Source of the DNA: Stichopus chloronotus
Taxonomy: Eukaryota; Echinodermata; Holothuroidea; Aspidochirotida; Stichopodidae
Assembly: GCA_021234535.1 (NCBI GenBank)
Contig: CM037836.1
Span: 13,499,111 to 13,563,110 of the forward strand
DNA: 64,000 nt
Reading direction: 5' to 3'
The position numbers and the translations under genes are program-made. Positions 53,846-64,000 of this stretch are shown here, one piece after another. Each line of letters starts with the position of its first letter. The stretch's first letter is position 1. The notes beneath the pieces are model-generated. The model ran no database searches, was not told the origin of the DNA, and worked only from the letters and a program-made list of their open reading frames with translations.

Positions 53846-56800
53846 GTATGTTATTCTACTCTTGTCACCCTTTATCACATCCCTACCTAACTTAACTCAT
53901 AATACTCCTTGTTAGTGTTACTGTGTGTGCGTGTAGCCTAGGTCTGACTTGTCTTTAGACTACTTTTAATGCTAATTTGATTGCTATGGGAGTATGGAGC
54001 ACTACAGACGGTGCATGGCCGGTTTACTTTTCAATTTAAATGTTTTTGAGTGTTGTGATTTTGTGTTCAGGTTCAGCCTCAAAGCTTGCCACTTGTTGGG
54101 TGCAAAATACTAGTGTCTGTCTTTTTCTATGCTAATAAATATGGACAGCAATCCTCAAATTCTGCTTTCATGTTTTGTATTTACTTGAACTTCTGAAGAA
54201 TTTTTCATTTCAGGTCTTGCTGCCATTGGTGAACATTCCATTGATTGACTACACAATTGAATTTCTGGTTTCCTCGGGTGTCCAAGAAATCTTTGTATTT
54301 TGTTGTGCTCATGCAGATCAAATAAAGGAACATATCAGGTAAGTTCTAAGTCAAAGTCAAGGACATTGCTTTGGATTGGACAGTACTTCTGCAAAAGTCA
54401 ATATCTTTTTAATGCAGTGTTGTTGTTTGCATGCAATGTGTATTTCTGAAATATTTCTCAGCATAATTGAAGGCAGTAATTCATAGCCCCAGACAACCCA
54501 TATTCTCCCAACCATGCACAGAACTATCACTTTCTGCAGCCTGTCGAAAACTCCTCCAAATGTGTATTCAAAACAGTGGGCACCTGAAGTATGCTGTGTA
54601 ATTTGAACTACTCAGCATTTTTCGCTGTCAATCAAAGAGCAGAACCACTTGGGAATTTTGCTCATTTAGGAGAGCATGGGGGCTACTATACAGATCGAAT
54701 AAGAAATCAGAAGTGTACTCACCAAAACAAATCTGCAGTCCGTTTATACTGTACACAATCACTCTGTCTAAAACCGTAATCAATTTACCTATTCCGGGTT
54801 GGTATTCCAACGTTCCAATGTAGGTAAATTATGTTAATTGGCGAATTAATGAAGTGATGTGCTGTAAAGAACTTTTCGCTTTCCTGTCGCGAAGCATGTG
54901 GCTTTACTTAGGAAGTTGAAAGAGATCTCAGGGAAGTGTAAGAAGTGAGAATCATCAGTCACTCCGCGATATGAAAGATGATGAACTTCAAGATGAATGG
55001 GGTAATAATTATATGTAGAAGGATATGCAGGAATTGTTGGCGTCAATAATCGGGCATTTAATAAAAATTCGCTACTCTCAATTGGGACAGAGGCTCGTTC
55101 CTAATGGTAGAGAAGTAGGACCAACAGTGTGATGAGTTCTTTGTTCATTAACAAATTTTAAACTTCTCCTCGTGTAAAGTAAGGAGTTTCGACTGATGCG
55201 TAATTAGTCATCTGCCGAAACAAAGGGATGTACATGTGCAAAACTTGGCAAGGAAACTTTTCCAAGAATTTGTTTTGTAAAGTGGACACCGGAAGTGAGG
55301 GCATGCTTCCAATCTATGACTTCTGGATGAAGCCGCTACACTCACTTCCAGCCAAAAATGTAGCTTGGAGGATAAGTGACTGCCCTTCAGTGACATGAAT
55401 TAGAATTGAAGTTTAAAATTTGGTAATGTTATGAAGTGTTTTCTTAATCTTAAGCTCATTAAAAACATGATTCAATCTAAACATTAGCTACCAAGTTATT
55501 TTCAATCAGTGTCATGGTTTGTAGCCCTGTGAACTATTTGTACTTCTGATGTCCTTAATTGCAATTTCCTAACAGATGTCAATCAGACACAGTATGCATT
55601 ATGTTATGAACTGCTAAACAAACAATCAGTGGTACTTTGTGGTACAAACAAAGTACAGTAAAATATCAAACAGTGCTGACAGATCTGTGATGGGTACTTT
55701 CTTATGCCATGTCCACTGAATCATCATCAGCATTTCTCCCTTGTCAAATTTCGACATCAACTCACGCATTGATTTCACATTCACTCCACAGTTCATCTAA
55801 GTGGAACAAGAATAACTCGCCATGCACAGTAACGACCATAGTGTCAGATACCTGCACATCGATGGGGGATGCTATCAGGGAGATGGAATCAAAGAAAGGT
55901 GTTCTCCGATCTCACTTCATCCTCGTCAGTGGGGATGTCATCTCAAATATGCAGCTAAAAAAAGTGGTCGACCTTCACAAGTAAGGATTTCTTTTTTGTT
56001 TGGCCCACCCTTATTTTAGTTTAGTTATTGGCCTAGCTAATATGACACATACCAAATTGCCTCTGAAAGACATCAATGAAATTGCTTGACTTAGCAGCCA
56101 TCATATATTTTCACTCTTTCAGTCTGCAGCATAAGGTATTGCCAAAAACAATGGTCAGCTCAAGGCAATTAGCAGTAAAATTGTTTGTAAAATTTGTTGT
56201 CACTTGTATATTTATTCAGACAAAACTTTGTCAAGTGGAGTACATACATGCTAAGTATAGTAGAAGGTTAAGCAACACTTTGTTTCCATAAAAGCTTAGA
56301 GTTCATTGCAGACCATTCATGTTTGGAATGTGGAATATGCTAGTGTTGTGGAAAGGAGGCTAATATTGAAAATTAGAGTGAAATATTTTTCTAAAAGGTA
56401 ATTACATTTGAAGGGAAAAATGTGTGTGTGGTTAGAGGAGCACTTATAATATATAAGTGCCCTCAGGCCTTTCAGGCATAAGACCTATATCAAGTTATAC
56501 AGTATTTATGTAGAGTTTGTGAGGGAAATGCCGTTCAAAATGGAAGTATGTTTATTAGGTGTCCATCCAATTATACCGGTTGTCCTTTGATTGAATACCT
56601 TGAAAGCATATACAGCTGTCGGCTTTAAATTCTCAACAGGAAAAGATTCTCAGAGGACAAATCCACGGTGATGACTCTGATCAACAAGCAGGCAAAACCA
56701 GGTCACAGGACAAGAAACAGAGAGGAAGAATTTTTGACTGTGACAGGGCAGTCTGGTAGGGTGCTACACTTCCAAAAGCTACAGGGCAAAAGAAAATTGA

Positions 56801-59800
56801 AGCTCCCATCGGTATGTCAATGTATGGAAACATTGTGTTTGTTGCCCTACTGGATACAGTATGTCTTTGTTTACTTTGTTACAATTTGTAAATATCTTTC
56901 ATAACATGTGAATGTTTCACCAGTGTATCTGGCAAAATTTTCAAGTAGAAATATTATCTGGCAACACCTCCATAGGTGACTACATCACTTCTGTTTATGG
57001 AACTGTATCTGTCCAATCTTTTACACTGTTGTACAGAATTCAGGCTGGTTATTCCAAGGAAAGGATTGATGTATTACTTTAACATTTCTAAGAGTACTTT
57101 GAGAAGTTAATACATAGTGTCTCATAACACCCGATCAAATGAAAAATGAAATGATTCAAGAGACAAAAGGTAAGTTTTGAAACGTGATCTGATGTGATTC
57201 CATTCATTACAGACCCACATACTCTAATCCATTTTGTTTCAGTGTTCTAGCATTTCCACATACAAAATAAAGCTCATCAAAGACCAATGTTTACGGCTAA
57301 CATTGCAGGATACTTCTATGTTATCTGTGAGTGTGACATAGTCTACACATCAGCAAAATAAAGCTCATCAAAGACTTGGTTTACAGCTATCATTGCACTG
57401 ATACTACTACATTATCTGTGAGTGTGGTTTAGTCTACACATCAGCTTAGTTTGTTTGTTGTTGAATCTTACTTGAATGCCTCCCTATCCTGATATTATTG
57501 ACTCACTGGTTGCTGGATAATTTCCACCCGGACCACATCCTCCCCTGCTCGGACAGTTTCCAACTCGGACAATTTCCCCTCAGACAAGTCCCATCCACCC
57601 TAAACTTCACCCTTACCCTTTCCCTGAAGGAATTCATCAGGGGGGAGTTGTCCAAGGGGGATTTCTCTGGGTTGGGAATTGTTCTGTGTGAGAATTGTCT
57701 GGAGGAGGTTGTTCTAGGGGGACTTGTCCAAGGGGAATTGTTGAGGAGAAAATTGCCAAGAGGGAAGTTGTCCAGTCACAGGCTCACCAACCACTGTAAC
57801 AATGGTGCTGTGTAACATTTTGTAATATACAAACCAGCATTCCCTTTGTGTGTTTTCCCTTCTTTCAGAGTCTGTTTCAGGAACAGAGCACAATGACTGT
57901 TCGCCATGATCTCATCGATACACACATTTGCGTGTGCAGCCCTAGGGTAGTGGAACTGTTTGTTGATAACTTTGACTACAAAACAAAGAACGACTTCATT
58001 CGTGGAATTTTGATCAATGAAGAGGTATTATCGTCATTCTTGCCATTTTTAGCAGTCAGTTTGACTTTGACCAGTACCTATGATAAAAATTAGTGCTGTG
58101 CTGAATAGTGAAGTATGTTGTCCTGACTATTTTATAACCTGTTTTTTTAACTTGTTTTAAATTTTTCACTTCTTTACAACTCATGAACAAAAAATTGTTA
58201 CACCCTAATTTACGGTTGCAAGTGTAGTAAATACAGTATCCTGCTAGGGAACCACTGATACACCCAAGGAGCTTATCATTGAGTGTTCAAATTAACCAAA
58301 AAGATTCATAATGATGTTTACTAAAACACTTGACTTCCATATTGCCTCTCATTTTTGTAATTAGATATTAACATAATGATTGGTGTACACCAAGATCACA
58401 CTTTGGAAAGGAAAGATTGTGGTTTGTGTAGTAGAAGGGGATTGATCTGAGTGAAACCACGCACACGGTGTAAACCATTTCAGTTACTGTGTGTGTCCAT
58501 TCATGACTTCTTTTTTATGTGGTTTTGTGAAAAGGAAATTTGTTGTTAGGGATGCTCATAGTCAATTTTGCTAGAGTACAGTACTCGTCCTCACTTACAG
58601 CATTTTATCTTGTCTTAATAGATTGAAGGCAACAAACTCTTCCTTCATGTGCTACGAGATGAATACGCTGCTAGGGTGGCCAGTATGCCTCTATATGATT
58701 CCGTTAGGTGAGTGGTGCCTATGATTCTATTAAATATCTGTTAGATGATTATATCTTTTAGTCCATTTGGTGAGTGATCTTCATGTTTCTGTCTTGTAAA
58801 GTACATCAAGAAGTCTGTTTTGCATCTGAGACACAAACTGAAGTAAACAATGCTATACAAACTGGCAATCAAAATCACTCACTGCAAGTCTGTGACCAGA
58901 CACTTTTTACCATGAACCATAGCCAACTCCTGTTCATAAAAAGTAACTTACATCTCACTTTTTCCATAACCATTAGCATAGATGCATAACTTGAGAGGCA
59001 AATTAGAAGTATTGGCCTGGAATGGTTTCCTTCAGACTTGTCACAAAATGAAAAATCAACTCAATGAGCTCCTATATGTATTTTGAATAATTGTTTTTAG
59101 ATGAGTTTTCTCAGGTGCTAGTGGGGCAATTGCATTCTATTTTTCTGTCGTTAAAGTTTTACAGCTTTTGGTTTCTTCCAGTAAGGACATGATTCATCGG
59201 TGGGTGTTTCCTGTCGTACCAGAGCATATCAATCCTGGAGGCTACTCCATCAGAAGGCACAACCAGTACCTGGCTAAGGACCTCACACTGGGGAGGTGCA
59301 GACTCATCTTTTATTCTTCTTAAAGTAATCAAATAGTAGGTGATGTTTTAACTAACAAAGTTCTCTTGATTTGACAGTTTGTAAGTTACTGATGTAAACC
59401 TAACATGTTAATGAGGTTTTGATCATCATTAATTTCATTTTTTAATTCATCAGGGACTGTGTCTTAGATGAAGATGTCGTGGCAGGCAGTAACACAGTAA
59501 TCGGAGATGGAACTTTCATAAGTCATTCAGTCATAGGCAATGGTTGTAAAATAGGTGAGATAATGACCACGTGTGAGGTGGGTTTGAATTTACAAGTGAT
59601 GAGGAAAGGTTTGTGGAGGGAAAATCTGCCCTACATATGTTTAGTCCAGCAGACAAATATTGGTCCAAAGTAAGTAGCTAAGTTCTGTAGATATATAATG
59701 AAGGAGCTGTGTATTTGGTATTTCAATTTTTGTTTGCTTGTGTCAGCAAAGGAACCTATGCAATCAGGTTGGCGCGTGTGTGCGTGTATATGTGTGTGTG

Positions 59801-62800
59801 TGCATCTGTGACACTTGCTTAGGTACGCTCTAACTCAATAGGAGAAAGTCAGATGAAGGTCAAACTTGGTATGTAGGTTTGCCATATTGAGAAGGTGTGC
59901 CCTATTGTTTTTGGTGGAGGTCAAAGGCCATCTGGGGGAACTGGGGGCAAAAGTCTGTTTTGCTTGGGTACACTGTAACTTAATAGGGGAAAGTCAGATG
60001 AAAGTCAAACTTGGTATGTAGGTTTGCCATATTGAGAAGGTGTGCCCTATTATTTTTGGTGGAGGTCAAAGGTCATCTGGGGGAACTGCGGGCAAAAGTC
60101 TGTTTTGCTTGGGTACACTGTAACTCAATAGGGGAATGTCAGATGAAAGCCAAACTTGGTATGTAGGTTTGCCATATTGAGAAGGTGTGCCCTATTGTTT
60201 TTGGTGGAGGTCAATGGTCATCTGGGGGAACTGGGGGCAAAAGTCTGAAAACCTTGTTATGCTATGGATGCTCATATGTTCCATCTGTCCCCCTCCAGTG
60301 CATCATGGAAGTACTGCTTGAGTTAGCAGTTTCTTGATCAAATGTTAAAGCAGCAGTGCTGTTTGCAGTACCGTAGGTGGTCACACCAGACAGGTTTTGG
60401 CTGGATCAGTTTACCTCCTCATGCCTGAGTGCTAATGTGTGCATTCATGTAAGTGTCTTTTCATTTAGTGAAGTGGGCAGGTCACAATGAAAGAAAATAA
60501 GTCAGTTGGTGTCCTTACCAGTTTGAACTGGACCCCGGGAGTTCCCTCCAGGGTATGCTATCAGTTTGGTGGACTTTAAAGGGGCACAGATGTGATAAGT
60601 CTTATTGCAATTTGCATAGCCCCTTCTTGAAATGAGAGATTCACAGCTGTTTGTGTTTTGTAAAATGAATGGGATATTGCTGTATATTGCAGAAATCAAC
60701 ATTTTCAGTTCATTGCATTAATTGAAATGGCCTTTTTTGATATTTATGAACTCAGGCATATCATTTTACAGTATGTATGTTTCAAGTACAAGGAACCATA
60801 GTGCCCATAGGCTGTTGCAAAATCATGCAAAATACTCGTTCTCTTACAGATTGTATGTAACATTGTTGATGATTGGTCACGTTAGTGCTATGGAAGTGGT
60901 TCCATGTTGGTGCATGTTTATCATGTTTGGGGTCCGATGTCTGAAATGGGCCATTTTATGAAAGCATGAAATATGTTTCTGTCTCTACATATTTTATGTT
61001 ACAGTGATGGTTCATGGTCAGAAATGGGCCATATTGGCTATTGTACAAAATAATGCAATATGCTCCCTTTTACTTCATAATTTACATTATACTCTCCATC
61101 CTTGCAAGGAACCACAGTGCCCTTGGGCTCTTGTTGTAGAGAAAAATATAAAGAGTAGTACAATTTTTTTTTTATTTCAAGAAGTAGCCCTGTAAGGTCA
61201 GAGATGTGCATTAGAAAGGCTATGGAAGTTTGAAAATGTCATGGTAGCATATTACAATTTACATAGAATTCTGACAATCACAATTCTTATCAATCACATA
61301 ACATATGGTAGACACCTTGGAATCCTTTAGGTAAATTGTTTCACTGCATCTAACCTTCTGGCTCTTCTTTCACGACAGGAAGCAACGTCAGACTGGAGAA
61401 TGCATACCTATGGGATGGTGTTACTGTAGAGGACAATTGTTCAGTCACTTTCTCAATACTCTGTAATAACGTCTTGGTGAAAGCAGATTCTACCATCCAG
61501 AGTGGATGCATTCTTTCATTTGGGGTAAATGTTTTGTTTTATTTTGTCAGTTGGTGTGTTTTTTTGTTTGTTTTCTCTGTGACCGAATTGATTCAAGATA
61601 TTATTCAAGGTAAACTTTGGACTGCATTTATCCTCAAATACTATTTACAAGTTATTCTTCTGATCTCGAAAATTATACAGTCTCCTGTAGATGTGAGTCG
61701 CTGTTATAATTATTGTATTTAAATGAGGTGGCTATTATGCAACAACAGCTAAATCTCACTTGTTTGTTTGTTTAGTCTTAACTTTTATATGTCAAATGTA
61801 GGCAGTTCCAGCATTTTTCCCACCTATTGATTGTCTTTCAATTTAGGGGGGTAATTTTTACTGGCAAGCATTAATGAATGTTAGACAGTTTAGAACAGTG
61901 TTTATCCATTTCATTGCATGCCTAGTAGCATAGGTGATACATTTGCTGGTATTAAACATTTCCCATAGTCCAAAAGCATTAGGATTCACAGAAGATTGGT
62001 CATTGTGAGGATTGTTGAGACTGTCACATTTAACAAAACAACAGTACACTGCTTTGCAAGAAGAAAGAAAAATATTTACATGTGTACAATAATCAAGTTT
62101 TGAGCAGATGGAGGAGAAGAAGAAAAGAGGAAAGAACACGAGGAAAGAAGACAATGACAAAAAAAAACAATAAATAAAAAAATTTAAATAAGAAAACAGT
62201 AGTCTTGTCTCTTTTGATTCCACTTCAGCTAGTAATATAAAAAAACACAACTCAATTTTACATGTTTGTACTTCTAGGTAGTATGTCATGTTAGTGTACC
62301 AGATTCAAGTTATTATTTTGACTGAACATTTTGCCTGCAAGAACCATGAAGACCAATAAACAGCACATTTGCAAGTTAAGTAGTTGATTGGTCAAGATAC
62401 AAGATGCTGAATTTTGTGGTCGCATTGATTTTACTCTGACTCGGTCGTGCCACAAGTCAAACCAGGAGTATAAACTTCATTTTCCTCATTGCGACAGCGT
62501 TTGTTTGTTAAAACCATATAGTACAGATGTTATTTGAAATAAGAAATGTTCTTATATGTATGTTAGCCCTCCCAAAAAATTATCAGCAAACATGTGGTGA
62601 GACTGGATGGACTTGTTTTATGATAAATAGATCCAATTGATTCCTTCGCGTGAAATGTCCAAAATGGAAGATGATATGACCATGGTTGTCTCTAGGTAAC
62701 GGTTGGACCAGCAATCACGATCCGGTCGGGTACATTCTTGACCAGAAGGCCTCAGAGGCAGACCGGCGAGAGCATCGACGACTTTGACGAGGCCGAAACG

Positions 62801-62939
62801 ACAGATGCAGGCGACAAGGAGGATGCTCCCCCGGATCCTACGGTGGTGGGTTCTGAGGGCAGAGGACACATCTGGCAGCCCAGTGATATGGACGGAGATG
62901 ACGAGGATGAATTTGAAGAGTTGAACGTTCCACCCTTTG
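53717..62939 (+). CDS. EIF2B5: Translation initiation factor eIF2B subunit epsilon (10 exons, 3' incomplete)
   Basis: eIF2B exchanges GDP for GTP on eIF2 and is the target of the integrated stress response; epsilon is its catalytic subunit. The joined exons give 487 residues. [18 protein letters not shown] starts the pyrophosphorylase-like domain, followed by [31 protein letters not shown] and the [17 protein letters not shown] block. A left-handed beta-helix follows ([47 protein letters not shown]). An acidic linker ([19 protein letters not shown]) and IWQPSDMD come last. Human epsilon is about 720 residues, so the C-terminal HEAT (W2) catalytic domain lies outside the window. The start has an in-frame TAG two codons upstream. 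Confidence 0.97.
54214..54338 (+). CDS. EIF2B5: EIF2B5 exon 2
   Basis: [19 protein letters not shown] then [19 protein letters not shown], the nucleotidyltransferase-like core. Acceptor TTTCAG, donor AG|GTAAGT. Confidence 0.95.
54468..54690. mobile_element. Diverged second copy of the TTAA MITE family
   Basis: GAAGGCAGTAATTCATAGCCCCAGACA... CTCCTCCAAATGTGTATTCAAAAC... GCTGTGTAATTTGAACTACTC aligns in order with 52939-53191. Its right terminus (GGGGGCTACTATACAG) is eroded, so the target duplication cannot be read. EIF2B5 intron 2. Confidence 0.7.
55792..55980 (+). CDS. EIF2B5: EIF2B5 exon 3
   Basis: [19 protein letters not shown] then [17 protein letters not shown]. 'SGD' is the conserved turn of the pyrophosphorylase-like fold. 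Acceptor CTCCACAG, donor GTAAGG. Confidence 0.95.
56640..56811 (+). CDS. EIF2B5: EIF2B5 exon 4
   Basis: [19 protein letters not shown] then [16 protein letters not shown], with the conserved 'M-T-x-I' and 'H-R-T/R' block. Acceptor TCTCAACAG, donor TCG|GTATGT. Confidence 0.94.
57264..57445. repeat. 91-bp tandem duplication
   Basis: AAAATAAAGCTCATCAAAGA at 57264 recurs at 57355, and TAGTCTACACATCAGC closes both units. Two imperfect copies in EIF2B5 intron 4. Confidence 0.85.
57520..57780. mobile_element. Inverted array of GGGG-ATTGTCC motifs
   Basis: The left arm (57525-57600) repeats GGACAATTTCC/ GGACAGTTTCC-type motifs. The right arm (57640-57775) repeats the inverse (GGGGGAGTTGTCC, GGGGAATTGTT, GAAGTTGTCC). 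The arms could pair into a long imperfect hairpin. Probably a MITE; related to 8268-8393. EIF2B5 intron 4. Confidence 0.6.
57869..58024 (+). CDS. EIF2B5: EIF2B5 exon 5: NFD block
   Basis: [20 protein letters not shown] and [19 protein letters not shown], the most conserved eIF2B epsilon segment. Phase 0 at both ends. Confidence 0.96.
58622..58707 (+). CDS. EIF2B5: EIF2B5 exon 6
   Basis: [20 protein letters not shown] then YDSVR. Acceptor CTTAATAG, donor AG|GTGAGT. Confidence 0.94.
59182..59295 (+). CDS. EIF2B5: EIF2B5 exon 7
   Basis: [16 protein letters not shown], then [17 protein letters not shown]; the 'RRWVYP' and 'N-x-Y' features are conserved in the family. Donor AG|GTGCAG. Confidence 0.94.
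59454..59554 (+). CDS. EIF2B5: EIF2B5 exon 8: beta-helix start
   Basis: [20 protein letters not shown] then VIGNGCKI, hexapeptide repeats of the left-handed beta-helix. Acceptor ATTCATCAG, donor G|GTGAGA. Confidence 0.95.
59770..59821. repeat. GT-rich head of tandem array 3
   Basis: AACCTATGCAATCAGGTTGG precedes a (GT)n-rich tract and TGTGAC, paralleling the flank of array 1 at 10970-11030. Confidence 0.6.
59822..60250. repeat. Tandem array 3: three 145-bp units
   Basis: GGTACGCTCTAACTCAATAGG-type starts at 59822, 59967 and 60112, an exact period of 145. The middle part (CCCTATTGTTTTTGGTGGAG then GTCAAAGGTCATCTGGGG) matches array 1 almost word for word. EIF2B5 intron 8. Confidence 0.92.
60720..61140. 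repeat. Imperfect duplication of about 320 bp
   Basis: CAAGGAACCATAGTGCCC (about 60788) recurs as CAAGGAACCACAGTGCCC (about 61107), and AAATGGGCCAT occurs near 60942 and 61022. EIF2B5 intron 8. Confidence 0.45.
61379..61524 (+). CDS. EIF2B5: EIF2B5 exon 9: beta-helix
   Basis: [19 protein letters not shown] then CILSFG. Acceptor ACGACAG, donor GGG|GTAAAT, phase 0. Preceded by a 1.8-kb intron holding array 3. Confidence 0.95.
62696..62939 (+). CDS. EIF2B5: EIF2B5 exon 10: end of beta-helix and acidic linker
   Basis: [19 protein letters not shown], then the acidic stretch [16 protein letters not shown] and [19 protein letters not shown]. Leaves one base before GTGAGC. The next exon is not found in the remaining 1 kb. 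Confidence 0.92.
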
Positions 62940-64000
62940 GTGAGCAGATTATCATTCTTATGAGGATACCAGTGACAGCGTGAATGCGTCCATCCTGGGT
63001 GAGGGGGCATGGCTCAAGTGACACCCATCATCACCTACATAATTACCTAAAACTGGGAAGACTAAGCAGAGTGCCACAATCAGTTGGCATGGAGCATAAC
63101 AGAAAATTTTGGTATAAAAGTACTCCCCTAGATCACTGGAAATTGCCTTTCCAGGCTCCATAGGCACCCTTCCACTGTTGCAGCCCCCTGCAATTCCACT
63201 GCTGAGTTGGCTGATGGTCCCAACCCCAGCCATGCCACCAGAGGGAAACTTTTGTAAAGCACATTTTAAAAACGTCCATGAGATATTAAAAGTTTACATA
63301 TTGTGTCAAGCAAATACTTATCCACTATACAATACTTAAAACAAAATTTAGAAGTTTCCTCTTTGAACTAACTGCAAGATTTGACAGGTTTGCAACCACA
63401 TCTTAGGGTAACATTACTTAATAGGTTTGTTTTGTGTATGTTTGTAAGCTTTTGCAGGTGAAAATTTCAAAACTCAGCAGTACTGTACATGGATAAGATT
63501 AAAACAATTTCCACATTGATGCTTCTTTTTTTCATCAAATTTGTAAAACAACGACAGATGAACAATTTCCTCATTTCTTTTAAAATCCAAATCAGTGTTG
63601 AAGGCTGACGTTTCCCAGATACATAAGTCGCTGAGACAAAGATCCCCTCAGCGAACTCTGTCGACAGAAATTAAAATATTTCAACCATTGTTATCTCGAA
63701 ATGGTTGTCAATGTGTCTCGTTTCTCAGGATAAACTACGACAGGTTTGATAGAGAAATTCGTCAATGGCAAAATTGTGTCAGATTGTTGTGTCGACAACG
63801 TAAGTGATTTGGTCAGTGGAATGAGCGACTGGTCAAGTGTTGTTCTTGTAACGAAAATGTGTCTATAGAAGTCAGAAGCTTTCAATAAAAAGTTAAAAAG
63901 GAATATTTGGTCAGAAAGCTGAACAATATGTTGGCTGCTGTTGCCCTTCAGCAGTAGTTGATCTTGTCCTGCTGTAAGTTACAGGCCATCATTTCAGTTA
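62940..64000 (+). other. Start of EIF2B5 intron 10 (right window edge)
   Basis: Begins with the GTGAGC donor. No frame here resembles the expected C-terminal region of the protein, and short ORFs near 63595 lack conserved motifs or suitable splice sites. No repeats recognised. Confidence 0.6.

Noticed and set aside
57498..57815. 105-residue plus-strand ORF
   Set aside because: Runs through the inverted G-rich repeat; repetitive low-complexity product, intronic.
62618..63024. Minus-strand ORFs over EIF2B5 exon 10
   Set aside because: Antisense shadows; the plus-strand reading matches eIF2B epsilon and has correct splice phases.
63595..63807. Possible next EIF2B5 exon
   Set aside because: No similarity to the C-terminal region and no acceptor in the right phase.

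Overview
The window is intron-rich animal DNA. It carries parts or all of three protein genes, spliced at GT-AG sites, with exons that join in a continuous reading frame. The sequence is AT-rich, with long introns, many small non-autonomous transposons and minisatellites, and degenerate LINE fragments. A laminin alpha chain, a degenerin/ENaC-type channel and eIF2B epsilon together require a metazoan. The repeat style (GGCCTA-rich text, G-tailed GGATCCAGG repeats, arrays of about 145 bp) makes me favour a marine deuterostome, most likely an echinoderm. The species call is inference only.

Layout. (1) Positions 837-31853, plus strand: the C-terminal part of a laminin alpha chain gene, 33 coding exons, about 1947 residues to the stop. 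It runs from the end of an L4 (laminin IV) domain through 6.5 LE repeats, a coiled coil of about 600 residues and five LG domains. The 5' part of the gene lies outside the window. (2) Positions 46705-33554, minus strand: a complete 572-residue channel subunit of the degenerin/ENaC/ASIC superfamily, 12 coding exons, tail-to-tail with the laminin gene. (3) About 7 kb without recognisable genes (46706-53716), holding repeats, poly-G/C tracts, a LINE 3' end and a TTAA-flanked MITE. (4) Positions 53717-62939, plus strand: the first 10 coding exons (487 residues) of EIF2B5, the catalytic epsilon subunit of the eIF2B guanine-nucleotide exchange factor. Its C-terminal catalytic part is beyond the window.

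The three genes are not known to share a pathway. Laminin alpha is an extracellular basement-membrane protein, the channel is a plasma-membrane cation channel, and eIF2B acts in cytosolic translation initiation.

The most interesting signals are outside the coding exons. First, three tandem arrays lie in three different genes. Two have an exact 145-bp period and one has about 295 bp. All have a GT-rich head and carry direct repeats of AGGTCA, the nuclear-receptor half-site. Second, CpG density jumps several-fold across the channel locus, and that locus holds ten perfect TGACGTCA (CRE) octamers in about 11 kb. Third, two MITEs are well delimited, one of them TTAA-flanked just upstream of EIF2B5. 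Fourth, the channel has a furin-like RRKR site in its extracellular domain. Apart from the repeat architecture I see no wholly new gene system.
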